This document shows positions 16,790 to 25,545 of a stretch of 64,000 bases of DNA, in pieces. Numbering within the stretch: the first letter of the stretch is position 1; the number at the start of each line of letters is the position of its first letter. Source of the stretch: Mycolicibacterium arabiense (lineage in GTDB: Bacteria; Actinomycetota; Actinomycetes; Mycobacteriales; Mycobacteriaceae); contig NZ_AP022593.1 of NCBI RefSeq assembly GCF_010731815.2, positions 496,001-560,000 of the forward strand. The letters run 5' to 3'. Position numbers and translations under genes: made by a program. Under the pieces are notes generated by a model, which did not search any database, was not told where the DNA came from, and saw nothing but the letters and a program-made list of their open reading frames with translations.

Positions 16790-17458
16790 ATGGCGACGGG
16801 CAGGCAGGAGCCCGCGGGGACTCTGGTCGACGTCGCCGCGCGCCGGGTGCGTGACGCGATCTTCAGTGGCGCGTTGCGCCCTGGCGAGAAGATCGTCGAG
16901 GAACAGCTGTGCACCGACCTGCGAATCAGCCGGGCCCCACTGCGAGAGGCGCTGCGGCTGCTGAGCCAGCAGGGTCTGGTCCACTACGTGCCCCGGCGCG
17001 GCACCAGGGTGGCCGAGTGGTCGACCGAGGACGTCCTGCAACTCTTCGCGTTGCGCCACGTTCTCGAACGGCACGCCATGGAGAGCGTGCTGCCGCTCGC
17101 CGACGTCGAGCGGGCGATCGTACCGGTGCGCGACGCGCTGGACCGGATGCGTTCTGCCACCGACGATCTGGACCGCGACGATGCGCACCGGGCCTTTCAC
17201 GCCGCCGTGGTGGGGCTCGCGGGCAACCGGCAACTCGACATCGCGCTGGAGCCGATCCTGCTCAAGCTGCAGCTGCCCATGGCGATGAACCTGCGGGAGG
17301 AGGCGCGCCACCACCGGGCCGACGACGGCATCGCCCGGCACGAGGCGATCCTGACGGCGCTGGGGCGCAACGACCTCGGCACCGTCGTGGCCGCGCTCGA
17401 GTCGCACGGCCACCTGCACTACCTCGACCTCGATCGGCGGTCGTCGCCAGATCGTTGA
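16790..17458 (+). CDS. GntR/FadR-type transcriptional regulator
   Basis: 222 residues. The N-terminal winged helix has the GntR pattern: VRDAIFSGALRPGEKIVEEQLCTDLRISRAPLREALR in outline (residues 19-55), then GLVHYVPRRGTRVAEW. The C-terminal FCD domain carries the metal-binding His/Asp residues (DDAHRAFHAAVV and RADDGIARHEAIL). ATG 16790 has AGAGGA six bases before it. It lies 57 bases upstream of the amidase with a TTGTCGACAA palindrome between them, so it probably senses the metabolite of the biuret/allophanate-like operon and controls it. Confidence 0.8.
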   Translation: MATGRQEPAGTLVDVAARRVRDAIFSGALRPGEKIVEEQLCTDLRISRAPLREALRLLSQQGLVHYVPRRGTRVAEWSTEDVLQLFALRHVLERHAMESVLPLADVERAIVPVRDALDRMRSATDDLDRDDAHRAFHAAVVGLAGNRQLDIALEPILLKLQLPMAMNLREEARHHRADDGIARHEAILTALGRNDLGTVVAALESHGHLHYLDLDRRSSPDR

Positions 17459-17496
17459 CACGATCGACACACGCACGTTCCAGAATCGCCATCATT

Positions 17497-17506
17497 TTGT
17501 CGACAA
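17497..17506. promoter_or_regulatory. Candidate GntR operator
   Basis: TTGTCGACAA, a perfect 10-bp palindrome 10 bases before the amidase ATG. A related TCGACA element lies at about 17463-17468. It is the only dyad between the regulator and the operon. Confidence 0.4.
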
Positions 17507-17515
17507 TCGGTAGTC

Positions 17516-18916
17516 ATGATCGTCGACGCGCCGTGTGTGGGGCCTTCCGTGGCCGAGATCCTCACCTCGCACGAGAGTGGCACCGGATCACCCACCAGGA
17601 CGGCGGCCAGGGTCGCCGACGCGATCGCCGCGCGCGGCGACGACGGCACGTGGTTGTCGACCGTCCCGCGTGAAGCCCTGCTCGCCGCCGCCGCCGAGAT
17701 CGAGGGCAGGCCGGGGGCGCGGACCCTGCCCCTCTACGGGGTGCCGTTCGGCGTCAAGGACAGCATCGACGTGGCGGGCGTTCCGACGACGCTGTCCTGC
17801 CCCGACTATGCCTACGTGGCCGACGCGACCGCGCCGGCCGTCCGTCGCCTCCTCGACGCGGGTGCGCTCTACGTCGGCAAGACCAACCTCGATCAGTTCG
17901 CCACCGGACTGAACGGCACCCGAACCCCGCACACCATCCCGCGCAGCGTCTACGGCGGCGAGATGATCTCGGGCGGTTCGAGTTCCGGGTCCGCCCTCGC
18001 GGTCGCGCTCGGCCAGGTGCCGTTCGCCGTCGCCACCGACACCGCCGGTTCCGGCCGCGTGCCCGCCGCGCTGAACGGCGTGATCGGCTTCAAACCCTCG
18101 CGCGGGCTGATCAGCACGGTGGGACTAGTTCCCGCGTGCAAGTCGCTCGACTGCATCAGCGTCATGGCGGGCAGCATCGACGACGTCGACCGCGTCCTCG
18201 ACGTGATGGTGGCGCGCGACGACGGTGATGCGTGGTCGCGTGACCGGGGCCCACGCTACGACGGCGAGCGTGTGCGGGTCGGCGTGCCCCCGGTCGGCGA
18301 GCTGGAGTTCTTCGGCGACACCGACATGCAGGCAGCGCATCTCGGGTTCAGGAACCAGCTCGACCGGTCGCACGGCTGCACCGAGGTGTCGCTGGCGCCC
18401 TTCCTCGCCGCAGGCGCACTGCTCTACCAGGGACCGTGGGTGGCCGAACGGCTGGTCGAGTTCGCCGACTTCCTCGCCGAGCGTCCAGATTCCATTCATC
18501 CCGTGGTGCGCGAGATCCTGCGCAGCGGCGAGAAGTACACGGCCGTCGACGCTTTCGCCGCGCTACAGCGGCTGCAGGAACTGAAGGCCACGGTCGCCAG
18601 GGTGTGGGAGCACGTCGACGTCCTGGCGGTCCCGACCATCGGCACCACCTTCACCGTCGACGAGGTGCTCGCCGACCCGATCGGCTGCAACACCAAGCTG
18701 GGTCACTACACCCACTTCGGGAACCTGTTGGACCTCAACGGCGTCGCCGTCCCCCTCGGCGTGACGGCCGGCGGGCGGCCGTACTCCGCCATGCTGCTCG
18801 GCCCGGCGCTCAGCGACGACACGGTGCTGCAGGTGGCGGCGACGCTGCTCGACGAACCGCGGACCGCTCCCCTGGGTTCGACCGACCACTCAGCCAGAAT
18901 CGAGGAGTCCGCATGA
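17516..18916 (+). CDS. Allophanate hydrolase-like amidase (amidase domain only)
   Basis: 466 residues of the amidase-signature family. The Ser-cisSer-Lys triad is visible: Lys in [10 protein letters not shown] (about residues 75-84), and the serines in [14 protein letters not shown] (about 141-154) and [14 protein letters not shown] (about 167-180). The last two blocks are those of allophanate hydrolases (AtzF, TrzF, DUR1,2). Those enzymes split allophanate to ammonia and CO2, but this protein ends after the amidase domain and lacks their usual C-terminal extension. Its stop overlaps the next start (ATGA), so it is translationally coupled to the cysteine hydrolase. Confidence 0.75.
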   Translation: MIVDAPCVGPSVAEILTSHESGTGSPTRTAARVADAIAARGDDGTWLSTVPREALLAAAAEIEGRPGARTLPLYGVPFGVKDSIDVAGVPTTLSCPDYAYVADATAPAVRRLLDAGALYVGKTNLDQFATGLNGTRTPHTIPRSVYGGEMISGGSSSGSALAVALGQVPFAVATDTAGSGRVPAALNGVIGFKPSRGLISTVGLVPACKSLDCISVMAGSIDDVDRVLDVMVARDDGDAWSRDRGPRYDGERVRVGVPPVGELEFFGDTDMQAAHLGFRNQLDRSHGCTEVSLAPFLAAGALLYQGPWVAERLVEFADFLAERPDSIHPVVREILRSGEKYTAVDAFAALQRLQELKATVARVWEHVDVLAVPTIGTTFTVDEVLADPIGCNTKLGHYTHFGNLLDLNGVAVPLGVTAGGRPYSAMLLGPALSDDTVLQVAATLLDEPRTAPLGSTDHSARIEESA

Positions 18917-19596
18917 CCGAGGTCGCCGCCGAACCGTCACCGTTCACCCTCGCCGAAGGGCGCACGGCCCTGATCGTCATCGACATGCAGCGGGACTTCC
19001 TGCTGCCCGGTGGCTTCGGCGAGAGCCTCGGCAACGACGTCGGCCAGCTGCTCAAGGTCGTTCCCCCGCTGGCCGCCCTCATCGCCGCCGCCCGCACGGC
19101 AGGCGTCATGGTGATCCACACCAGGGAGGGCCACCAGCCGGACCTGTCGGATTGCCCGCCCGCCAAGCTGACCCGGGGTGCACCGTCGAAGCGCATCGGC
19201 GACCCCGGCAAGTACGGGCGCATCCTGATCCGCGGCGAGTACGGGCACGACATCGTCGACGAACTCGCGCCGGTCGACGGCGAACTGGTGATCGACAAGC
19301 CTGGCAAGGGCGCCTTCTACGCCACCGAACTGCAGGACGTCCTGGTCTCCGCCGGCATCACGCAGTTGCTCGTCACCGGCGTCACGACCGAGGTGTGCGT
19401 GCACACGACCACGCGCGAGACGAACGACCGGGGCTACGAGTGCCTCGTCGTATCCGATTGCGTCGGTTCGTACTTCCCCGACTTCCAGCGCATCGGGCTG
19501 GAGATGATCAAGGCCCAGGGCGGCATCTTCGGCTGGGTCGCCGACAGTTCGGCCGTGATTCCCGCGCTCCGCGGGCTCGCCACGACCGCCGCCTGA
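18913..19596 (+). CDS. biuH: Cysteine hydrolase, probable biuret amidohydrolase (BiuH-like)
   Basis: 227 residues of the isochorismatase-like hydrolase family. The catalytic triad is Asp in [13 protein letters not shown], Lys in [14 protein letters not shown] and Cys in [20 protein letters not shown]. The run [14 protein letters not shown] plus [14 protein letters not shown] is what I recall of biuret amidohydrolases. They turn biuret into allophanate, the substrate expected for the neighbouring amidase. Ureidoacrylate hydrolase (RutB) is less like it. The ATG at 18913 overlaps the amidase stop. The permease starts 12 bases downstream. The specificity call is inference from sequence and context. 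Confidence 0.65.
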   Translation: MTEVAAEPSPFTLAEGRTALIVIDMQRDFLLPGGFGESLGNDVGQLLKVVPPLAALIAAARTAGVMVIHTREGHQPDLSDCPPAKLTRGAPSKRIGDPGKYGRILIRGEYGHDIVDELAPVDGELVIDKPGKGAFYATELQDVLVSAGITQLLVTGVTTEVCVHTTTRETNDRGYECLVVSDCVGSYFPDFQRIGLEMIKAQGGIFGWVADSSAVIPALRGLATTAA

Positions 19597-19608
19597 GAGG
19601 ACCCGGCC

Positions 19609-21219
19609 ATGTCCACCGACGTCACGAACACCCCCGTGGATCCTCCGCCCGCGGATCAACCCGACGCCGCAACGCGGACGGCCATCCCGTGGTGGACGCG
19701 CGGTGACACCAACGCGTTCTTCGGCCTCGGCTTCAACATCCTGGTCAACGTGCTCACCCTGACGGGGCTGATGATCGGCGTCGTCGCGGTGCCCGCGGGT
19801 GACGTCCTGGGTACCGTGCTGCCCGCGCTGGGCGTCGCGCTCATCCTGGGCAACCTCTACTACACGTTCCTGGCGCGTAGCCTGGCCCGCCGCGAGAACC
19901 GTTCGGACGTCACGGCTCTGCCGTACGGACCCAGCGTGCCGCACATGTTCATCGTGGTCTTCGTGGTCATGCTGCCGGTGTACCTCGCGACCGACGACCC
20001 GATGCAGGCGTGGCAGGCCGGGCTGGCGTGGGCGTTCCTCATCGGCATCATCGTGATGATCGGTGCGTTCGTCGGGCCGTACATCCGCAAGCTGACTCCG
20101 CGCGCGGCCATGCTCGGCACGCTCGCGGGCATCTCGATCACGTTCATCTCGATGCGACCCGCCGCGCAGATCTGGGAGGCGGCCTGGATCGGCCTCCCGG
20201 TGCTGGCGATCATCCTGATCGGCTTCTTCACCGACGTGAAGCTGCCGTTCGGCATTCCAGTGGGTTTAGCGGCACTGCTCGTCGGCACCGCGATCGGCTG
20301 GATCGGCGGCTACATGTCGGCACCCGACGTGGCTCAGGCGGTGTCGGACATCGCGATCGGAGTGCCCGACCTGCGGCTGGACATGCTGTTCTCGGGCCTG
20401 GCCGACCTGGCGCCCCTGCTCGGCACCGCGATACCGCTTGGCGTCTACAACTTCACCGAGGCGATGAGCAACGTGGAGAGCGCTGCCGCGGCCGGCGACG
20501 ACTACAACCTGCGCAGCGTCCTGCTCGCCGACGGTGCGGGTGCGGTCGTCGGGTCGGCGTTCGGATCACCCTTCCCGCCCGCGGTCTACATCGGTCACCC
20601 CGGTTGGAAGGACGCCGGCGGCAGGGCGGGCTACTCGCTGGCCAGCGGCGTCGTCATCGGAATCCTGTGCTTCCTCGGGTTCTTCGGCGTGCTCGACGCC
20701 GTGCTGCCGGTGCCCGCGATCGTGCCGATCCTGCTCTACATCGGCCTGCTGATCGGGGCGCAGGCCTTCCAGGCCGTGCCCCGGTTGCACGCGGTCGCGG
20801 TGGTTGCCGCGATCCTGCCGAACCTCGCGCAGTGGGCTCACGGCCTGATCGACAACGCGCTGAACGCCGCAGGCACCTCGGCGAGCGAGGTCGGGATGGA
20901 GGCGCTCAACGGCGCGGGCGTGGTGTACGAGGGCCTCAAGACACTCGGCGAGGGTGCGGTGCTGGTGGGCCTGATCCTCGGGGCCATGGTGACGTTCGTC
21001 CTCGACAAGAAGTTCCTCTATGCGGCGGCCGCCGCGGCGGTGGGCGCGGTGCTGTCGTTCGTCGGGCTCATCCACGCGCCCGAGGTGGCCTGGGCCGCCA
21101 ATCCCCCCGTCGCGCTGGGCTACCTGTTCTTCGGCCTGGTCTGCGCGCTGTACTGGCTGCTGCCGGGTGCCAAGGATCCGGTGGTGGTCGACGAGGCCGA
21201 CGTGGTGGCGGGCCACTGA
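19609..21219 (+). CDS. NCS2-like (xanthine/uracil-permease-like) membrane transporter
   Basis: 536 residues with about 12 membrane segments from residue 35 to 520. The N-terminal TRGDTNAFFGLGFNILVNVLTL, TALPYGPSVPHMF (the broken-helix region) and GTAIPLGVYNFTEAMSNVESA resemble the nucleobase/ascorbate transporter (NCS2) superfamily, though distant. GAGAGGA lies before the ATG. As the last gene of the GntR-amidase-hydrolase cluster it probably imports the urea-like or ureide substrate, for instance biuret. Confidence 0.65.
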   Translation: MSTDVTNTPVDPPPADQPDAATRTAIPWWTRGDTNAFFGLGFNILVNVLTLTGLMIGVVAVPAGDVLGTVLPALGVALILGNLYYTFLARSLARRENRSDVTALPYGPSVPHMFIVVFVVMLPVYLATDDPMQAWQAGLAWAFLIGIIVMIGAFVGPYIRKLTPRAAMLGTLAGISITFISMRPAAQIWEAAWIGLPVLAIILIGFFTDVKLPFGIPVGLAALLVGTAIGWIGGYMSAPDVAQAVSDIAIGVPDLRLDMLFSGLADLAPLLGTAIPLGVYNFTEAMSNVESAAAAGDDYNLRSVLLADGAGAVVGSAFGSPFPPAVYIGHPGWKDAGGRAGYSLASGVVIGILCFLGFFGVLDAVLPVPAIVPILLYIGLLIGAQAFQAVPRLHAVAVVAAILPNLAQWAHGLIDNALNAAGTSASEVGMEALNGAGVVYEGLKTLGEGAVLVGLILGAMVTFVLDKKFLYAAAAAAVGAVLSFVGLIHAPEVAWAANPPVALGYLFFGLVCALYWLLPGAKDPVVVDEADVVAGH

Positions 21220-21260
21220 CTGCTCGCGAGACGTGCATCACGCGCCGGTCGCCGAGGTGT

Positions 21261-21299
21261 CATAGATAACCTATGTTTTCGTAGTCATCTGTCTACGAA
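21261..21299. promoter_or_regulatory. Nested inverted repeats before the TetR gene
   Basis: TTCGTAG (21278-21284) and CTACGAA (21293-21299) form a perfect inverted repeat with an 8-base spacer. CATAG-ATAAC-CTATG (21261-21275) is a second dyad. They end 18 bases before the TetR ATG, consistent with an autoregulatory operator. A GTG at 21300 would lie at the edge of the operator. Confidence 0.5.
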
Positions 21300-21317
21300 G
21301 TGGCCTACAGTCGAAGC

Positions 21318-21902
21318 ATGGCCAGCCGATCCGACAGCGTCGACCCCCGCGCCGAGCGCGTCCGCGCCCAGCTGCGCGACGCTGCGGTGGCACTTGCCGC
21401 CGAGCGGCCAGTCGACGAACTCACCGTCGGTGACCTGGTCACCCGCGCCGGTGTCAGCAGGCAGGTCTTCTACCGCCACTTCGCCGATCGCGACGATGCC
21501 GTGGCGACCGCGTTCACCGCGGCGTTCCGGACCGCCACCCGCGACATCGACGGCGACGCCCGCACCCGGATCCTGGGCCTGTTCGACCTGGCCGCCCAGC
21601 ACCGGGCCATCTACCGCAACGTGGTGCCCAGCGCCGTCACCCAGCGCGTGGTCGCCGCCTTCCGCGCCGAACTGCTGCCCGCCTGCGACGAGATAGCAGC
21701 GCAGGCGCTGGCGGTGATCGGCGCCGATCCGGCCGAGCCCGGCCTGTCCCCCGAGGCCGTCAGCCGCTTCCTCGTCGGCGGCTTCCAGGAGGTGCTGCGG
21801 TCCTGGATGGAGGACCCCGACGCCACCGACCTGCACGGGCGCGTGACCACCGCACTGGACACCGTCGACGCACTGCTGCGTCTGCCCGCCACCACCCACT
21901 GA
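21318..21902 (+). CDS. TetR/AcrR family transcriptional regulator
   Basis: 194 residues from ATG 21318. The helix-turn-helix spans about residues 20-65: LRDAAVALAAERPVDELTVGDLVTRAGVSRQVFYRHF in outline, with the RQVFYRHF signature. The C-terminal ligand domain resembles those of AcrR-like regulators. It sits directly before a DUF3533/YhgE-like membrane protein (35 bases), which it probably represses together with itself through the inverted repeat at 21278-21299. Confidence 0.8.
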   Translation: MASRSDSVDPRAERVRAQLRDAAVALAAERPVDELTVGDLVTRAGVSRQVFYRHFADRDDAVATAFTAAFRTATRDIDGDARTRILGLFDLAAQHRAIYRNVVPSAVTQRVVAAFRAELLPACDEIAAQALAVIGADPAEPGLSPEAVSRFLVGGFQEVLRSWMEDPDATDLHGRVTTALDTVDALLRLPATTH

Positions 21903-21937
21903 CCACGCGCGTACCGACCAAGGAAGAGGAACCCATC

Positions 21938-23008
21938 ATGGGCAAGCACAACGATTCGCGGCCCACACCGACCGAGCACCAGCTCACCCGCACCGACGTG
22001 CGCCGAGTGGTGCTGGTGATGGCAGTCATGACCGTGTTCGTCGTCGCGATGATCGCCAGTTACTCCGGCGCGTTCGCCAAGCCGACGCTGCACCACCTCG
22101 ACGTCGCCGTGTCGGGTCCCAACCAGCTGGTGACCGCGATGCAGGAGCAGGACGCACTCGACGTCACGCGCGTCGCCGACGCCGCCGCCGCGCGGACGCA
22201 GGTCACCGAGCGCCGCACCGACGCCGGCATGGCCGTCACGCCCACCGGTGAACTCGAGGTCTACGTCGCGGGCGGCGGCGGTCGCAGCGTCGCCAACGCC
22301 GCCGATTCCGTGGGCCGGGGCGTGGCCGCCAAGGCGGGCCTGACCCCGGTGATCACCGACGTCGCCCCCACGTCGGCCGCCGATCCGCAGGGCACGGTCG
22401 AGTTCTATGCGGTGATCTTCCTGTCGATCGGAGCGTCGTTGGGCGCCACCGTGTTCGGTTTCCTGGTCGGACGCGTGACGCATCTGGCGACGCTGGCCAG
22501 GCGCACGCTGAGCCTCGTCGCATACTCGGCCGTCCTCGCCGGCGCGGTCACCGTGTACGTGGACGCCGCGCTGGGCGCACTCACCGGTCACACGTGGCAG
22601 GTATTCGGGGCGCTGTGGCTGTACGCGCTGGCGGTCAGCGGCGCGGTCACTGGCGTCTCCGCCGCATTCGGCACGATCGCCTCGGCGTCGCTCACCATCT
22701 TCCTGGTCATCGTCGGCAACGCGGCGGCCGCAGGGCCCGTGGGCCTGCCACTGCTGTCGGGTTTCTACACGACGCTCAACGGCATCGTGCCGCAGGGCTC
22801 AGGGGTGGCGCTGCTGCGCAGCATCGAGTACTTCGACGGTCACGGCGCGGTGACACCACTTGTCACGCTGGTGATTTGGGCCGCGACGGGAGCGGTGCTC
22901 GCTTTGGGCGCAGTGCTCGCCCCTGCGGCGGCGAAGGCCTATCGTGCCCACCATGACCAGCGTGACGGAGCAGTACTACGACCTGGGGTCCTATCACCGG
23001 CCGATTGA
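21938..23008 (+). CDS. Multi-pass membrane protein, DUF3533/YhgE-like
   Basis: 356 residues. One membrane helix lies near the N-terminus (VVLVMAVMTVFVVAMIASY, about residues 24-42). An extracytoplasmic domain of about 120 residues follows, then five or six helices (about residues 150-330). This is the layout of ABC-2-type or YhgE/Pip-like proteins implicated in export of small molecules or surface components. The ribosome site GGAAGAGGAA is before ATG. It is under the upstream TetR gene. Its 3' end overlaps the next gene by more than 50 bases. Confidence 0.6.
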   Translation: MGKHNDSRPTPTEHQLTRTDVRRVVLVMAVMTVFVVAMIASYSGAFAKPTLHHLDVAVSGPNQLVTAMQEQDALDVTRVADAAAARTQVTERRTDAGMAVTPTGELEVYVAGGGGRSVANAADSVGRGVAAKAGLTPVITDVAPTSAADPQGTVEFYAVIFLSIGASLGATVFGFLVGRVTHLATLARRTLSLVAYSAVLAGAVTVYVDAALGALTGHTWQVFGALWLYALAVSGAVTGVSAAFGTIASASLTIFLVIVGNAAAAGPVGLPLLSGFYTTLNGIVPQGSGVALLRSIEYFDGHGAVTPLVTLVIWAATGAVLALGAVLAPAAAKAYRAHHDQRDGAVLRPGVLSPAD

Positions 23009-24632
23009 CACCGCGGCGCCCGAGGCGCAGACGTGGTTCGACCGGGGCATGGTCTGGGCGTACGCGTTCAACCACGAAGAGGCCGTCCGGTGCTTCGAGC
23101 GTGCGCTGGAGGCGGACCCCGACCTGGCCGTCGCACGGTGGGGCATCGCGTACTCCGTGGGGCCCAACTACAACAAGGCGTGGGAGGCGTTCGACCCGGT
23201 CGACCTGGTCGAGAGCCTCACCCGGGCACGCGCCGAACTGGACCGCGCCGCATCGGGCCGGGCGTCGGAGGTAGAGCGGGACCTGATCGACGCTCTGGCG
23301 GCGCGCTTCCCGACGGCCGATCCGACCGACACCGATGCCCTCGACGCCGGCGGCGTCGACTACGCCGATGCGATGGCACGTCTGGCCGAACGCCATCCCG
23401 GCGACGTCGACGTCCAGGCGCTGGCCGCCGACGCCCTGGTCAACGTCACCGCATGGGCGCTGTGGGACGGCCGCACCGGAGAACCCGCGCCCGGCTCGCG
23501 AGTAGTCGAGGCGAAGCGGATCCTCGACGCGGCGCTGGCGACCCCCACCGGTCGCGTGCATCCTGGCGTGCTGCACCTCTACGTGCACGCCATGGAGATG
23601 TCGGCTCATCCCGAGGAGGCCCTGCCGGCGGCCGACCTGCTCCGCGGCCTCGTCCCGGACGCCGGTCACCTCCAGCACATGCCGAGTCACATCGACGTGC
23701 TGTGCGGTGACTACCGCAGCTCGGTGATCGCCAACCAGGCCGCCGTACGCGCGGATCACCGGTTCGTCGAGCGGGCGGGGCCGGTGAACTTCTACTCCCT
23801 CTACCGGGCGCACGACCTGCACTTCATCGTCTACTCCGCGATGTTCGAGGGGCAATCGGAGGTCGCGCTGCAGGCCGCGGGCGAACTGGCGGAGCAGTTG
23901 ACGCCCGAACTGCTGGCGATCGAATCGCCTCCGATGGCCGACTGGCTGGAGGCGTTCGTGCCGCTGCGCATCCACGTGCTGGTGCGGTTCGGGCGCTGGG
24001 ACGAGCTGATCGCCGAGCCGCTGCCCGTGGACCCGCTGCTGTACTGCACGACGACCGCCACGGTGCACTATGGTCGCGGCGTTGCCTACGCCGCGACCGG
24101 TCGGCTGCCCGAGGCCCACGCCGAACGCGACGCGTTCGAGGCGGCCTACGCCGCGATCCCGGAGACCCGCTATCTGTTCAACAACACCGGCCGCGACATC
24201 CTGGCGATCGGGCGCGCGATGCTCGACGGCGAGATCGCCTATCGCGAAGGGCGTTTCGAGGAGGCCTTCGAATCGCTACGGCAGGCCATCGCCCTCGACG
24301 ACGGGCTGCCCTACGACGAGCCGTGGGGATGGATGCAGCCCACCCGACACGCGTACGGCGCGCTGCTCCTCGAGCAGGGCCGCGTCGAGGAGGCTGCGGC
24401 GGTCTACGCCGCCGACCTCGGTCTCGACCCGACGCTGAGCCGCTCGTGCCAGCATCCCGGCAACGTGTGGAGTCTGCACGGCTACCACGAGTGCCTCACC
24501 CGGCTCGGCCGCGACGACGAGGCGACGATCATCGGTCGCCAGTTGCAGTTCGCGAGAGCCAGGGCAGACGTGCCGATCGAGGCCTCCTGCGCGTGCCGGC
24601 TGGACGCTGGCGGGCCCGACTGCTGCGCCTAG
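22953..24632 (+). CDS. Tetratricopeptide-repeat protein
   Basis: 559 residues. It opens with YYDLGSYHRPIDT and APEAQTWFDRGMVWAYAFNHEEAVRCFERALEADPDLAVARWG in outline, a clear TPR pair. Further repeats are at about residues 380-500 (AYAATGRLPEAHAERDAFEAAY, EGRFEEAFESLRQAI, YGALLLEQGRVEEAAAVYAADLG). It has no signal peptide and no catalytic motif. The C-terminus ends in a Cys-rich tail (ASCACRLDAGGPDCCA) that could bind a metal. ATG 22953 overlaps the membrane-protein gene by 56 bases; ATG 22944 is an alternative. The role is probably scaffold or adaptor. Confidence 0.65.
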   Translation: MTSVTEQYYDLGSYHRPIDTAAPEAQTWFDRGMVWAYAFNHEEAVRCFERALEADPDLAVARWGIAYSVGPNYNKAWEAFDPVDLVESLTRARAELDRAASGRASEVERDLIDALAARFPTADPTDTDALDAGGVDYADAMARLAERHPGDVDVQALAADALVNVTAWALWDGRTGEPAPGSRVVEAKRILDAALATPTGRVHPGVLHLYVHAMEMSAHPEEALPAADLLRGLVPDAGHLQHMPSHIDVLCGDYRSSVIANQAAVRADHRFVERAGPVNFYSLYRAHDLHFIVYSAMFEGQSEVALQAAGELAEQLTPELLAIESPPMADWLEAFVPLRIHVLVRFGRWDELIAEPLPVDPLLYCTTTATVHYGRGVAYAATGRLPEAHAERDAFEAAYAAIPETRYLFNNTGRDILAIGRAMLDGEIAYREGRFEEAFESLRQAIALDDGLPYDEPWGWMQPTRHAYGALLLEQGRVEEAAAVYAADLGLDPTLSRSCQHPGNVWSLHGYHECLTRLGRDDEATIIGRQLQFARARADVPIEASCACRLDAGGPDCCA

Positions 24633-24647
24633 GTAGCAAAGCCGGCG

Positions 24648-24684
24648 TGGCAACGTCCCCGCACGTGCAGGTTTGGCAACGTCC
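24648..24684. repeat. 11-bp direct repeat in intergenic DNA
   Basis: TGGCAACGTCC occurs at 24648-24658 and again at 24674-24684, 26 bases apart, downstream of the TPR gene. The 169-base gap to the next gene holds nothing else I can name. Confidence 0.35.
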
Positions 24685-24819
24685 GACGAGGGAACCAAAC
24701 TCACGTCGTGCGTCGCGGCGCCAGGCATGGAGTGCCGCTCGGTAATCGCAAGACCGCCGTTGAGCTGGTCTTGGGGTTTCGTGGCGCGTTGCCGTTGACG
24801 TGTGCGTAGAATCCGACGA

Positions 24820-25035
24820 ATGGTATGGAAGCTTGCTGTGGCGACTTTGGTTACCCTCGGGTTCTTCGGTGGCATCTTCTGGCACCACTCCACTCGGACA
24901 CCCGAGGCGGCGTACGTGCCGATCGTCGCGACCGAGCGGGCCCCGGCCGCCGAGGTCGAAACCGCGCTGCACCAGTCGATCGATCCGCGTGCCCGCGATC
25001 TGTGCGGAACGATGTACGCGCCACCGTGGTGCTGA
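24820..25035 (+). CDS. Small secreted or membrane-tethered protein
   Basis: 71 residues from ATG 24820, or 77 from GTG 24802, which would add MRRIRR. The N-terminus is one hydrophobic helix (WKLAVATLVTLGFFGGIFW), either a signal peptide or an anchor. A 45-residue external part follows, ending in LCGTMYAPPWC; the two cysteines could form a disulfide. The codon-position GC bias is like that of neighbouring genes. I do not recognise the family. It precedes the deaminase gene by 24 bases. Confidence 0.45.
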   Translation: MVWKLAVATLVTLGFFGGIFWHHSTRTPEAAYVPIVATERAPAAEVETALHQSIDPRARDLCGTMYAPPWC

Positions 25036-25059
25036 AGCCGCTGCGTAGACTCGGCGGCT

Positions 25060-25545
25060 GTGGGCATCAGCGACGACGACCTCGGATACCTGCGCCGCTG
25101 CGTGGAACTCGCGCGCGAAGCCCTCGACGATGGTGACGCCCCGTTCGGGTCGGTCCTGGTAGACGCCGACGGCGTCGTCCGCTTCGAGGACCGCAACCGC
25201 ACGAAGGACGGCGACGAGACCCGGCACCCCGAGTTCGAGATCGCCCGCTGGGCCGCGGCCAACATGGCACCGGTCCAACGCGTGCGCGCGACCGTCTACA
25301 CCTCTGGTGAGCACTGCCCCATGTGCGCCGCCGCGCACGGGTGGGTCGGCCTCGGCCGCATCGTGTACGCCGCATCGACCGAGCAGATGGTGGCGTGGCA
25401 GATGGAATGGGGCTCGCCGCCGTCGCCGGTGTCGGCCCTGCCCATCACGGCGATCGCGCCGCGGGTCCCGGTCGACGGTCCCGCGCGGGAGTTGGAGTCG
25501 GAGATGAAGGCGCTCTACGAGGCCAGGTTCGGGCCGGATGCCTGA
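25060..25545 (+). CDS. Zinc-dependent nucleoside/base deaminase
   Basis: 161 residues of the cytidine/guanine-deaminase-like fold. Zinc ligands are seen as HPEFE (in place of the common HAE; about residues 51-55) and the CxxC in SGEHCPMCAAAHG (about 87-99). DAPFGSVLVD near residue 26 is the substrate-loop signature of this family. Likely activity is hydrolytic deamination of a purine or pyrimidine base. GTG 25060 is the only reasonable start. It overlaps the following GH13 gene by eight bases, so both are coupled in translation. Confidence 0.75.
   Translation: MGISDDDLGYLRRCVELAREALDDGDAPFGSVLVDADGVVRFEDRNRTKDGDETRHPEFEIARWAAANMAPVQRVRATVYTSGEHCPMCAAAHGWVGLGRIVYAASTEQMVAWQMEWGSPPSPVSALPITAIAPRVPVDGPARELESEMKALYEARFGPDA

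Noticed and set aside
18913..19596. RutB-type ureidoacrylate hydrolase
   Set aside because: The [10 protein letters not shown] and [14 protein letters not shown] blocks fit biuret hydrolases better, and no other rut gene is present.
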